From Aureimonas sp. AU4 (GTDB lineage Bacteria; Pseudomonadota; Alphaproteobacteria; Rhizobiales; Rhizobiaceae), in the NCBI RefSeq assembly GCF_001463765.1, contig NZ_BBWK01000069.1, positions 1 through 54,699 of the forward strand: a DNA stretch of 54,699 nucleotides, given 5' to 3'. Position 1 is the stretch's first letter, and every line of letters starts with the position of its first letter. The notes beneath the pieces were generated by a model, which was not told where the DNA came from, ran no database searches, and saw nothing but the letters and a program-made list of their open reading frames with translations. Below, one piece after another: positions 47,592 to 54,699 of the stretch. Made by a program: the position numbers and the translations under genes.

Positions 47592-49664
47592 TCAGCGGCT
47601 GGCGCGCCTGACGTCCGCTTCGTCGCGACCTTGCGAATCGACGCCGCCTGAGCGCTGGAGCACCGGGTACGCCTCCGCGGGCTGATCCGCGAACGCGCGA
47701 GCCCGAGCCTGAAGGGACCGCACGTCGCCAGGCTGCGCGACGGACGATGCGACCTCGCCGGGCTGCGACGCCTTGCCCTTTAGGCGGAAGAACGCGGCTC
47801 GTTCGTTGAGGCTCGTTGCCTCGCCCGACAGGGCCTCGGCGGTCGCGGTCATCTCGGTGGCGGCGCCGGCATTCGCCTGCGTGACCTGATCGAGTTGCAC
47901 CACGGCCTGGTTGATCTGCTCGATGCCGATCGACTGTTCGCGGCACGCCGCCGAGATCTCGGCGACGAGCTCGGTCGTCTGTTGGATGGCCGGCAGGAGC
48001 TCGGCCATCTTGCGGCCCGCTCCCGTGGCGGTGTCGAGCGTGCCGGCGGACAGCGTCCCGATCTCGACGGCGGCCGCCTGTGCCCGTTCGGCGAGCTTGC
48101 GCACTTCCGATGCCACCACGGCGAACCCCTTGCCATGGCTGCCGGCTCGCGCGGCCTCGATCGCGGCATTGAGGGCGAGGAGATCGGTCTGGCGCGCGAT
48201 CTCCTGGACGAGGCGAACCTTCTCGGCGACCTCGCCCATGGAGGCGACGGCCTGCGATGTCGCACCCGCCACGTCCTCGGCCAGCGCCCGCGCCCGCACG
48301 GCCGTGCGTTCGGCCTGCGCGGCGTTGTCGGCGTTCTGGCGCACGTTGCCCGACATCTCCTCGACGGCCGCCGAGGTTTCCTCGGAGGCGGCCGCCTGCT
48401 CGGTCGAGCCCGACGAGAGCTGCTCGGCGGTGGCGGCCGACTGGCGCGATCCGGCGGCCACCTGCGCGGCGGAGCCGATGACGTCAGACACGATCTGCGA
48501 GAGCTTGACGCTCATCGCGTTCATCGAGCGCAGAAGCGTGCCGATCTCGTCGGATCCCTTGGCCTCGACCTGCTGCGACACGTCGCCGGCTCCGATCGCG
48601 TCCGCGAGACGAACCGCGCGCGACACGCCCCGGGCGATCGAGAAGGCGATCCAGCTTGCGGCCGCCGAGCCGGCGACGAGGGCCAGGATCAGGACCGCGA
48701 TCAGCGCGTTGCGGGTCGACAGATAGGTCGCCTCGGTCGCCGCGCGCATGGCACTCGCCACCTTGGCTTCGGAGGCGACGAGGTCGGCGACCTTGGCGTT
48801 GATGGCGAGCGTAAGCGGACGGACCTCGTTGATGGCGATGTCGACCGCCTTGGCGTCCGCGTTCGCGAGCCCGAGCGCGAAGATCTGGTCCAGAACGTCG
48901 AGCGCATTCCTGCTTTCGGCCGCCGTCCGGTTGATCTCCTCGGCCAAGGGCGTTGCGGCTCCGGCGGCGCGGTAGTCCGCAAATCGTTGCCGGATCGAGG
49001 CGAGCGTGGTCTCAAAGAGAGGCCTGGAGGCTTCGAGGCGGCCGGTGTCCGTGTCGGCGATCGCCGCGATCGTCAGGTAACGCAGCGTCTGAAGCGCGAC
49101 CTGCAAATCTCCGTTGATCGTTCGCACCGGGCCGTCGGTGCCGTTCGGAAGCATCTTTTGCCGGGTCGCGTTGAGATGGTCGAGCAACTGGTCGCCGAGG
49201 GGCTGCCCCTTTTCGACGTTGAGCCGAACCCCGTTCGCATTGGAGTTCTGGTCCGAAAGGGCCATCGCCCTGTCCGCCGTCTCCCTCCAGGCATCCAGCT
49301 GTTTGAGCACCTCGCCGGTCGCGTCGGCGGCACCGGTGTCCGTGGAACGGACGGCATCGCGATAGTCGTTCAGATCGGCCTTGGTCTTGGCATATGTCTC
49401 ATCGATCGTCTTGCGGCGATCCGCCTTCAGCGCGGGGTCGGTCACCATCACCAGGGCATTCAGCGAGCGGCCCATGGTCTCGACCTGCTTGGCGATGCCG
49501 CCCAGATGGATCGCGCGGGTGAAGGGGCCTTCGGCGAAGCCCTTCATCGTCTCGTTGGCCGAGCCGAGACTCGATATGCCGAGATAACCCGAGGCCGCGA
49601 GCATCAGAAGAACGCCACCGAAGGTGCCGGCAAGCTTGGTCTTGATCGAAAGGCGCACGGTCAT
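47592..49664 (-). CDS. Methyl-accepting chemotaxis protein
   Basis: The 690-residue transmembrane chemoreceptor has a first helix at about 9-30, a periplasmic four-helix-bundle type sensor of about 280 residues, a second helix around 315-340 ([20 protein letters not shown]), a HAMP domain ([37 protein letters not shown]) and a methyl-accepting signalling domain. The conserved hairpin tip reads [20 protein letters not shown] then [22 protein letters not shown]-terminal tail of about 60 residues follows. It signals through CheA/CheW, which are not in this window. The ligand is unknown. Confidence 0.94.
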   Translation of the reverse strand: MTVRLSIKTKLAGTFGGVLLMLAASGYLGISSLGSANETMKGFAEGPFTRAIHLGGIAKQVETMGRSLNALVMVTDPALKADRRKTIDETYAKTKADLNDYRDAVRSTDTGAADATGEVLKQLDAWRETADRAMALSDQNSNANGVRLNVEKGQPLGDQLLDHLNATRQKMLPNGTDGPVRTINGDLQVALQTLRYLTIAAIADTDTGRLEASRPLFETTLASIRQRFADYRAAGAATPLAEEINRTAAESRNALDVLDQIFALGLANADAKAVDIAINEVRPLTLAINAKVADLVASEAKVASAMRAATEATYLSTRNALIAVLILALVAGSAAASWIAFSIARGVSRAVRLADAIGAGDVSQQVEAKGSDEIGTLLRSMNAMSVKLSQIVSDVIGSAAQVAAGSRQSAATAEQLSSGSTEQAAASEETSAAVEEMSGNVRQNADNAAQAERTAVRARALAEDVAGATSQAVASMGEVAEKVRLVQEIARQTDLLALNAAIEAARAGSHGKGFAVVASEVRKLAERAQAAAVEIGTLSAGTLDTATGAGRKMAELLPAIQQTTELVAEISAACREQSIGIEQINQAVVQLDQVTQANAGAATEMTATAEALSGEATSLNERAAFFRLKGKASQPGEVASSVAQPGDVRSLQARARAFADQPAEAYPVLQRSGGVDSQGRDEADVRRASR

Positions 49665-49839
49665 GAACCTTAGAGGACGCCGCCTGTAGTCGACTGGCGC
49701 CGGGGTTGATCTGGCGCGACAATATTTGCGGGCTCACCTTACCCCACGTTGTAAGGGGCACTGCGTGAAAACACCTATATCTTGCTTGGCGAGTATCGCA
49801 GTGCGCGGCATACTGGCGATCCTAGCTATGAGTTGTGTC

Positions 49840-49867
49840 GAACGATGATCGTCGTTCACCGAACGAC
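49840..49867. promoter_or_regulatory. Triple inverted-repeat element upstream of fixL
   Basis: Three copies of one 6-mer lie in alternating orientation: GAACGA (49840-49845), TCGTTC (49852-49857) and GAACGA (49861-49866). The first two frame a near-palindrome with an inner GATC; the second and third form a perfect 7-bp repeat, GTCGTTC-ACC-GAACGAC (49851-49867). The element is about 90 nt before fixL. It looks like an operator cluster or alternative hairpins; no known factor is assigned. Confidence 0.5.
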
Positions 49868-49956
49868 GTATCGATCAATCGCGCAGGAGCTTGCGGGTGC
49901 GTGGCCTCGAGCGGGCGTGCGGCATCCGAAGAAGGACGGAGGGGGTGGCGCACGCG

Positions 49957-51912
49957 ATGTCGTCGGTCGTCGAGCGGGCTGTTGACAGTGCAACCGGGCG
50001 GCGCACTTCGTCTTCGCTGCCGGAGGGGCTCGACCGCGCGGGCCTTCTGTTCTCGACCATGATGGCGTCTCGCCAGCCCATGTTCTTGGCCTGGGGACCC
50101 TCGGCGCGCCTCTACTACAACGACGCCTACATTCCCTTCCTGGGTTCCAAGCACCCCTCCGCCACCGGGCGACCGCTCCTCGATGTCTGGCCCGAGATCC
50201 GGGACGAGCTGGCGCCCCTGGTCGAGCGAGTCTTCAGGGGCGAGGCGATCCAGATGGACGACATCGCCCTGACGATCGATCGCGGGCGTGGACCGGAGGA
50301 AACGCACTACGCTTTCTCCTATACGCCCGTCGGCGAGCCGGGCGGGACGGTGCTCGGCCTATTCTGCGCCTGCGCCGAGACGACCGAGCAGGTCCGGGTG
50401 CTTCGTCTTCGCGATGAAGCCGAGACGGCCTTGCGAGAAAGCGACGACAACTACCGCCATGTCGTTGCGCTCAGCCCGCAGATCCTTTGGGCAGCCGACG
50501 CGCAGGGGCACATCGTCTCGGCCGGACCCCGTTGGTTCGACGTCACGGGCATGACGGAGGACGAGGCGCTCGGGGACGGCTGGGCGCGTATGCTTCATCC
50601 CGACGACATCGCTTCGACCCTCGAAGCCTGGCGGCATTCGATCGAGACACGTCGGCCGGTCGACCTCGAATATCGTCTGCGGGTCAGGGACGGGCGCTTT
50701 CGCTGGTTCCGTGCCTATGCGGCGCCGCGCATGGCGCCGGATGGTGGGGTCGTGCGGTGGTACGGTCTCCTGGAAGACATCCACGAGCGCAAGGTCGGCG
50801 AGGAGCATCTGCGCTCGATTCTCGAGACCGTGCCGGACGCCATGGTCGTGATCGACGCGAAGGGAACCATCCGCTCCTTCTCCAAGGCGGCGGAACGGCT
50901 CTTCGGCTTCGGGCGGACGGAGGTCGTCGGCGAGAACGTCCGCCTGCTGATGCCGGAGCCCTATCGCAGCGCCCATGACGGCTTTCTCACGCGCTACGAA
51001 GAGACCGGCGAGCGGCGCGTCATCGGGGTCGGGCGCGTCGTGCTCGGCCGGCGCCGCGACGGCTCGACCTTCCCGATGGAACTGTCGGTCGGCGAGGTGC
51101 CGACGGGCGATGCGCGCCACTTCATCGGCTTCATACGGGACCTGACGGAAAACCGCCGTGCCGAGGAGCGCTTCAGCCAGATCCAGGGCGAGCTTCTCCA
51201 TGTGTCGCGCTACACCGCGCTCGGCGAAATGGCCTCGACGCTTGCGCACGAGCTGAATCAGCCGCTCACCGCGATCTCGAACTACCTGCGCGGCTGCGCA
51301 CCCCTCCTCTCGAGCCTGCCGGGGCAGGGCGGCGAACTGGTCTCGGAAGCGATCGAGGAGGCCGCTCACCAGGCCCTGCGAGCGGGCCGCATCATCCGCT
51401 CGATGCGGGAGTTCGTGACGCGCGGCGAGAGCCGCCGGCAGAGCGAGGCACTTCCCCAGCTCGTCGAGGAGGCGAGCGCGCTCGCGCTCGTCGGCATCCG
51501 GGAGAAGGGGGTGCGGGTGGCGTTCCGTCTGGACCCGACCCTGCCGAGCGTCTGGGTGGATCGCGTCCAAATCCAGCAGGTCCTCCTGAACCTGATGCGG
51601 AACGCCGTGGAGGCGATGGAGGCGGCGCCTCGCCGCGAGCTGACCGTCACGGCAAGCTCGGCGGGCGCCGATCTCGTGGAGATTCTGGTGGCCGATACGG
51701 GACCGGGGATCGATCCCGCCGTCGCGTCGAAGCTCTTTCAGCCCTTCGTGACGACGAAGCGCGACGGCATGGGGGTCGGGCTCTCGATCTGCCGCACGAT
51801 CGTCGAGGCCCACGGCGGCCAGATATCCGCCATGCCCAACACGGAAGGGGGCACCGTCTTCCGCTTCACGCTGCGCCGCTCATCCCCGCGCGAGATCGCC
51901 CATGCCTTCTGA
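49957..51912 (+). CDS. fixL: FixL-type haem PAS oxygen-sensor histidine kinase
   Basis: The 651-residue kinase has no membrane helix. An N-terminal PAS-like region (PMFLAWGPSARLYYNDAYIP) and a PAS_3 domain (HVVALSPQILWAADAQGHIV to the LLEDIHERK end) precede a FixL-type haem PAS: VVIDAKGTIRSFSKAAERLF, LLMPEPYRSAHDGFLTRYEE, FIGFIRDLTE. The proximal haem histidine is H340, and the arginines equivalent to Bradyrhizobium FixL R206 and R220 are R346 and R360. The kinase core has the phospho-acceptor histidine in LGEMASTLAHELNQPLTAIS, N-box NLMRNAVEAM and DTGPGI. ATG at 49957 is used; GTG at 49945 is in frame with a better AAGGA spacing. It overlaps fixJ by 11 nt. Confidence 0.9.
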   Translation: MSSVVERAVDSATGRRTSSSLPEGLDRAGLLFSTMMASRQPMFLAWGPSARLYYNDAYIPFLGSKHPSATGRPLLDVWPEIRDELAPLVERVFRGEAIQMDDIALTIDRGRGPEETHYAFSYTPVGEPGGTVLGLFCACAETTEQVRVLRLRDEAETALRESDDNYRHVVALSPQILWAADAQGHIVSAGPRWFDVTGMTEDEALGDGWARMLHPDDIASTLEAWRHSIETRRPVDLEYRLRVRDGRFRWFRAYAAPRMAPDGGVVRWYGLLEDIHERKVGEEHLRSILETVPDAMVVIDAKGTIRSFSKAAERLFGFGRTEVVGENVRLLMPEPYRSAHDGFLTRYEETGERRVIGVGRVVLGRRRDGSTFPMELSVGEVPTGDARHFIGFIRDLTENRRAEERFSQIQGELLHVSRYTALGEMASTLAHELNQPLTAISNYLRGCAPLLSSLPGQGGELVSEAIEEAAHQALRAGRIIRSMREFVTRGESRRQSEALPQLVEEASALALVGIREKGVRVAFRLDPTLPSVWVDRVQIQQVLLNLMRNAVEAMEAAPRRELTVTASSAGADLVEILVADTGPGIDPAVASKLFQPFVTTKRDGMGVGLSICRTIVEAHGGQISAMPNTEGGTVFRFTLRRSSPREIAHAF

Positions 51913-52513
51913 TCCAGCCGTCCACATCATCGACGACGACAAGGCCGTCCGCCGCTCGATCGCCTTTCTCCTGTCCGCCAACGGCCTGCCCGCGCGGATA
52001 TACGATTCCGGCCGGAGCTTTCTCGACATGCTGGATCAGGACGTGGCGGGCTGCATCCTGTGCGATGTTCGTATGCCGGGCATGGACGGCATCGAACTCA
52101 TGCGGGCCGTGCGGGGGCTCGGCGTCACGATGCCCGTCGTGGTGATGACCGGGCACGCCGATGTCGCCATGGCGGTTCAGGCCATGAAGGCGGGCGCGAT
52201 GGACTTCATCGAGAAGCCCTTCGACGATCAGGCGCTGCTCGCGGTCCTGCGGCAGGGACTGGAACGCGGGCAGGCGGAAGGCCGTCGCACGAAGCGCCGC
52301 GCGGCGATCGAGGAGCGCCTCGCCCGTCTCACGCCGCGCGAGCGTCAGGTTCTCGAGCTCGTTGCATCCGGAAAGCAGAACAAGATCATCGCCCACGAAC
52401 TCGGCATCAGCCCCCGGACGGTCGAGGTGCACCGCGCCAACCTCATCGAGAAGATCGAGGCCAAGAGCACCTCCGACCTCATCGCGCTCTTTCTGGAGCG
52501 CTCACAGGCTTGA
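51902..52513 (+). CDS. fixJ: FixJ-type response regulator
   Basis: The 203-residue regulator has a receiver domain with phospho-acceptor D55 in CDVRMPGMDG, conserved Thr in VVMTGHADV and Lys in FIEKPFDD. The C-terminal LuxR/FixJ helix-turn-helix is LTPRERQVLELVASGKQNKI and GISPRTVEVHRANLIEKIEA. In rhizobia, FixL-phosphorylated FixJ turns on fixK and microaerobic respiration genes. No fixK, ccoNOPQ or nif gene is in the window, so targets lie elsewhere. It starts inside the end of fixL. Confidence 0.93.
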   Translation: MPSDPAVHIIDDDKAVRRSIAFLLSANGLPARIYDSGRSFLDMLDQDVAGCILCDVRMPGMDGIELMRAVRGLGVTMPVVVMTGHADVAMAVQAMKAGAMDFIEKPFDDQALLAVLRQGLERGQAEGRRTKRRAAIEERLARLTPRERQVLELVASGKQNKIIAHELGISPRTVEVHRANLIEKIEAKSTSDLIALFLERSQA

Positions 52514-52948
52514 GATCGGAACGAAACGCCCCTCGGCCGCGGGTTTGCCGAACAAGCCGGCGGGACGCCTTCCGAGCTCGAAGGAAGACCACGCCGGCGG
52601 GCGAACTCGCCCCGCTAGCTCCCACGTCGAAGCGCAATTTCCCAACGACGGAGTTCACCTGAACTCCGGCCCATACGGTCAGGTGTCGGGTACTGAAGTA
52701 GGTAGGGTGGCGCCTTCATCGGTGGCGAGGCCGTATGGCGGAGAGGATGGGATTCGGCTGGCGGCCGAGGGGCAGGGTGAAACGCCTGCGCCGTATGGGT
52801 TTCGGGCGCTTGCGATTCGCGTCCTGATGCCCCGTTTGGATCGCAGATTGGTACACAGTCCAAACCGTGAACTCGAACCATATGTGCCCAGTTCAGGGCG
52901 CGGGACAAGGCCCGCCCTGCCGATGTGCAGGACGGGCATTTCTTCGTT
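52514..52948. other. Non-coding stretch between fixJ and prophage-like genes
   Basis: No frame here looks like a gene. It contains a near-perfect hairpin, GGAGTTC-ACCT-GAACTCC (52650-52667), and three copies of the palindrome half CCATACGG/CCGTATGG starting at 52671, 52731 and 52791, exactly 60 nt apart. It also holds the hairpin just past the LexA-like gene. It probably contains the boundary between the chromosome and a mobile element, but I see no tRNA or duplicated attachment site. Confidence 0.45.
52910..52937. terminator. Hairpin downstream of LexA-like gene
   Basis: GCCCG-C-CCTGC (52910-52920) pairs with GCAGG-A-CGGGC (52927-52937) around a 6-nt loop, 10 of 11 positions matching. It begins 11 nt past the stop of the minus-strand gene. 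The T-rich side is on the plus strand (TTTCTTCGTTT), so direction is ambiguous. Confidence 0.55.
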
Positions 52949-53341
52949 TCAGCGGTTGCCGCGCCGCATCTTCTCGGGACGCGGGGCGAAGGTCGGCTCG
53001 ATGATCCGGATCGACCGCGTCCGGCCGGGCGACCAGGTCACGAGGAGGCGCTCGGCGAGCGCCGAGAGAAGGCGGTGCACGCCGCTCTTCGAGACCAGGC
53101 CGACCCGCCGACCGATCTCCTCGACGGTCGGCGAGATGTTATTCTCCTCGGTCAGATCGCGGATCGCCTCGATCGTCTGCCGCATGCGCGGCGTCAGGCC
53201 GAAGGTGGCGTGATCCGAAAGGGCGAGGCGCATAGCTGCGAGCTTCACGACGGTCGGATGGTTGCGCAGCCGTTCGAGCAGCTCGCGCTCTTCGGCCGTC
53301 AGCTGCGCAGCGGCAAGGGCGTCCTCGAACTCTGTTTTCAT
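52949..53341 (-). CDS. LexA-like DNA-binding domain protein, no peptidase domain
   Basis: The 130-residue protein's middle part matches the winged helix of LexA: LTPRMRQTIEAIRDLTEENN, ISPTVEEIGRRVGLVSKSGV, HRLLSALAERLLVTWSPGRT. The self-cleaving peptidase domain of LexA is absent. About 50 residues precede the helix (KTEFEDALAAAQLTAEEREL), probably helical. ATG at 53341 overlaps the upstream gene by 4 nt. Similar short LexA-like proteins are encoded in prophages and gene-transfer-like elements. It may regulate the element or act with its replication genes; neither is shown. Confidence 0.72.
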   Translation of the reverse strand: MKTEFEDALAAAQLTAEERELLERLRNHPTVVKLAAMRLALSDHATFGLTPRMRQTIEAIRDLTEENNISPTVEEIGRRVGLVSKSGVHRLLSALAERLLVTWSPGRTRSIRIIEPTFAPRPEKMRRGNR

Positions 53342-53805
53342 GCCAGGGGCCTCGGCGGCGGGAGGAGCGGCTGCATGGTCCCGCTCGCGTAGGCGTCGGC
53401 GATGCGGGGGAGAATATGATCCGCAACAGTCCCACCGTCCGGCAAGACGATCTGAGCGAGGAAGGCATCCTCGAAAGTCTCGATGCCGCTTTCCACGCTT
53501 TCCAGCTTCGCCTTGATGCAGAGGAACAGCGCGCGCCAGCGCGAGCGGCAGGCCTGCTCCCAAGCTTCCGTCTGCTTCGCAACCGGCCGGACGTTGCGCC
53601 GGCCGTCGAACTTGAACCGCTGTTCGGCACGATCTGGCAGCGGCAAGCGGAAGGTGACCCGTCGATCCTTCATCTCGAACGAGATGACGGCGCCTGCTCG
53701 ATCCTCGCCCGTCATGAAGCGGTCGGCGCCGTAGCGCCGGAGCGTCGCCTTGATCTCGGCTTCGGTCTTCTCGACGGAGACGCTCGTGTTCTCGGCGTAG
53801 GGCAT
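53338..53805 (-). CDS. Phage-associated protein of unknown function
   Basis: The 155-residue soluble protein starts MPYAENTSVSVEKTEAEIKA. Later parts are RAGAVISFEMKDRRVTFRLP, EAWEQACRSRWRALFLCIKA and FEDAFLAQIVLPDGGTVADH. From memory, close relatives occur widely in alphaproteobacterial prophages next to LexA-like and helicase genes, without an assigned function. Its stop overlaps the next gene's start by 4 nt, so they are coupled. Confidence 0.7.
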   Translation of the reverse strand: MPYAENTSVSVEKTEAEIKATLRRYGADRFMTGEDRAGAVISFEMKDRRVTFRLPLPDRAEQRFKFDGRRNVRPVAKQTEAWEQACRSRWRALFLCIKAKLESVESGIETFEDAFLAQIVLPDGGTVADHILPRIADAYASGTMQPLLPPPRPLA

Positions 53806-53808
53806 GGG

Positions 53809-54087
53809 TCAGCCTCCATTCGACGGCGATGCGATGGCGCCGGGACCGAACTTGTGGGCCGCCGCATCCAACTTCCGCGCATCCTCACCGCGATAGATCA
53901 TCTCGATCTTGAGTAGGCTAATCAGCGTCCCGCGACCGAAGCGCCGCTCGAACGCTTCGAGATGAATGCGCAACGCCGTCACCGCGTCGCCCTCGGCTGA
54001 GACATCGACTGGCGGCCTGACGGCTTCCGCCTCCGCGTAGGTGGGCGGACGCCGGATGCACCCATATCGGTCGCGAGGAAGGTTCAC
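53809..54087 (-). CDS. Small hypothetical protein
   Basis: The 92-residue protein is without a recognised domain. It contains a Pro/Tyr-rich start (NLPRDRYGCIRRPPTYAEAE) and a helical part (ALRIHLEAFERRFGRGTLIS). It is 3 nt upstream of the 155-residue gene, and its start overlaps the helicase stop by 4 nt, so it belongs to the same transcription unit, which supports that it is a real gene. Confidence 0.55.
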   Translation of the reverse strand: MNLPRDRYGCIRRPPTYAEAEAVRPPVDVSAEGDAVTALRIHLEAFERRFGRGTLISLLKIEMIYRGEDARKLDAAAHKFGPGAIASPSNGG

Positions 54088-54699
54088 GACGCGTTCTCCA
54101 AGTATCGCGCCGCCAAGCGCTGCAGGCGGCTCTCGTCCGAATGGACGTGCTCGACGCCCTTCAGCGGGTCGAGGATGCCGCGGGACTGGCTCGACTTCAC
54201 GCCAAGCGTTTCGATGATGAGCGGGTCCGACCCGTCGTCGGTGTGCATGTAGATCGCCTCGACCTGACGCTGCTGGCCCGGCCGGCGCACGCGTCCGACG
54301 ACCTGGCGGTGCACCTGCGGTGACCAGTCGAACTCGCCGAAGACGACCGTCGAACAGCGGTGCTGCAAGCCGTCGAGGCCGGCGCCGGACCGCAACGAGA
54401 TGATCATCAGATCCGTCTCGCCGGCCATGAAGGCGGCCTTCGCCTTGTCCTTCTGCGACTGGGATTCGGTGCCGGTGTAGAGCACCGGCCGAAGGTCGGC
54501 GAGGACGTCCTGCCAGATGTCGTAGACGTCGCGGTGCCAGCCTGCGAGGAGGACCGGCTCGCCGCTCTGGACGATGAGGCGCACCATAGCGGCGACCGAG
54601 CGCGCCTTCGCGAGGCCGGTGATCCGGCGGGCGAACATGTCGAGCTGCCGGGCGGCCTCGCCACGCTCGACGAAGGATCCGGTCGTCACGCGCAGCGCT
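54084..54699 (-). CDS. SNF2-type helicase, C-terminal part only
   Basis: This is the C-terminal domain of a superfamily 2 helicase. The frame runs open off the right edge of the window, so the N-terminal ATP-binding domain lies beyond it; the GTG at 54689 is internal. Visible motifs are VLLAGWHRDVYDIW, VLYTGTESQSQKDKAKAAF, LMIISLRSGAGLDGLQHRCS and the motif VI-like HRQVVGRVRRPGQQRQV, with Gln-Arg-type arginine finger region as in SNF2 proteins. Such helicases are common in the early region of phages and mobile elements. It is the upstream gene of the four-gene minus-strand unit. Confidence 0.82.
   Translation of the reverse strand, partial: ALRVTTGSFVERGEAARQLDMFARRITGLAKARSVAAMVRLIVQSGEPVLLAGWHRDVYDIWQDVLADLRPVLYTGTESQSQKDKAKAAFMAGETDLMIISLRSGAGLDGLQHRCSTVVFGEFDWSPQVHRQVVGRVRRPGQQRQVEAIYMHTDDGSDPLIIETLGVKSSQSRGILDPLKGVEHVHSDESRLQRLAARYLENAS

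Noticed and set aside
49700-49890. FixK/FNR box (TTGAT-N4-ATCAA) upstream of fixL
   Set aside because: Only isolated half-sites (TTGAT near 49715, ATCAA near 49872) occur, with no matching partner at the right spacing.
52860-52900. tRNA-like T-arm (GGTTCGAGTTC on the minus strand) as a prophage attachment site
   Set aside because: No acceptor stem, D-arm or anticodon arm can be folded around it.
52615-52939. Minus-strand frames of 86 and 97 codons between fixJ and the LexA-like gene
   Set aside because: They overlap each other and the repeats in the same region, have no good start sites and no recognisable motif.

Overview
This window is a high-GC chromosomal segment that reads as an alphaproteobacterium of the order Hyphomicrobiales (Rhizobiales). 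The markers are a RirA-type Rrf2 iron regulator, a FixL/FixJ oxygen-sensing pair with the haem-binding PAS residues, a bioY-bioM-bioN biotin transporter, a liv operon carrying the small DUF6867-type membrane protein, and a PrtD/HlyD/serralysin secretion locus. The genus is not determined; an Aurantimonadaceae-like organism would fit but is only a guess. I see no rRNA, tRNA or CRISPR array.

Layout. 1-2.5 kb: 3' part of a proline iminopeptidase gene, a GFA-family protein and a RarD-type EamA transporter. 2.4-5.9 kb (minus): a LOG-type nucleotide phosphoribohydrolase, the BioMNY biotin importer and a class IV PLP aminotransferase. 6.1-7.5 kb: a lone xylulokinase, closed by a strong hairpin shared with the converging liv operon. 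7.6-13.4 kb (minus): livH-livM-livG-livF-DUF6867-livK, divergent from rirA. 14.1-26.2 kb: a secretion and surface-glycan island with a glycosyltransferase, HlyD-type adaptor, PrtD-type ABC exporter, divergent RTX serralysin protease, a frameshifted gene remnant, a methyltransferase, a sulfotransferase-glycosyltransferase fusion and another glycosyltransferase. 26.2-27.2 kb: a ring-cleaving dioxygenase-like VOC protein.

27.2-35.3 kb is the most interesting locus. A leader with an intrinsic terminator precedes amiC (amide sensor), amiR (ANTAR antiterminator), two peptide-type ABC permeases, a peptide-type binding protein, an acetamidase/formamidase and a fused double ATPase, nearly all translationally coupled. 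The proposed logic is that an amide relieves AmiC inhibition of AmiR, AmiR lets RNA polymerase pass the leader terminator, and the importer plus amidase are made. A FadR-type regulator and a diguanylate cyclase follow.

37.8-45.1 kb: a LacI-controlled sugar ABC operon (binding protein, two permeases, ATPase, TIM-barrel isomerase, Gfo/Idh/MocA dehydrogenase) with a perfect 16-bp palindromic operator between the divergent promoters. 45.2-47.2 kb: a zinc alcohol dehydrogenase and a membrane protein of unknown function. 47.6-52.5 kb: a chemoreceptor and fixLJ, where FixL is soluble and has two PAS domains before the haem PAS. 52.5 kb to the right edge: a repeat-bearing non-coding stretch, then minus-strand genes of phage type (LexA-like DNA-binding protein, two small proteins, a cut-off SNF2-type helicase), probably the edge of a prophage.

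Gene calls rest on reading the translations and motifs by eye. Starts were chosen from ribosome-binding sites, overlaps and family lengths. No database search was possible.
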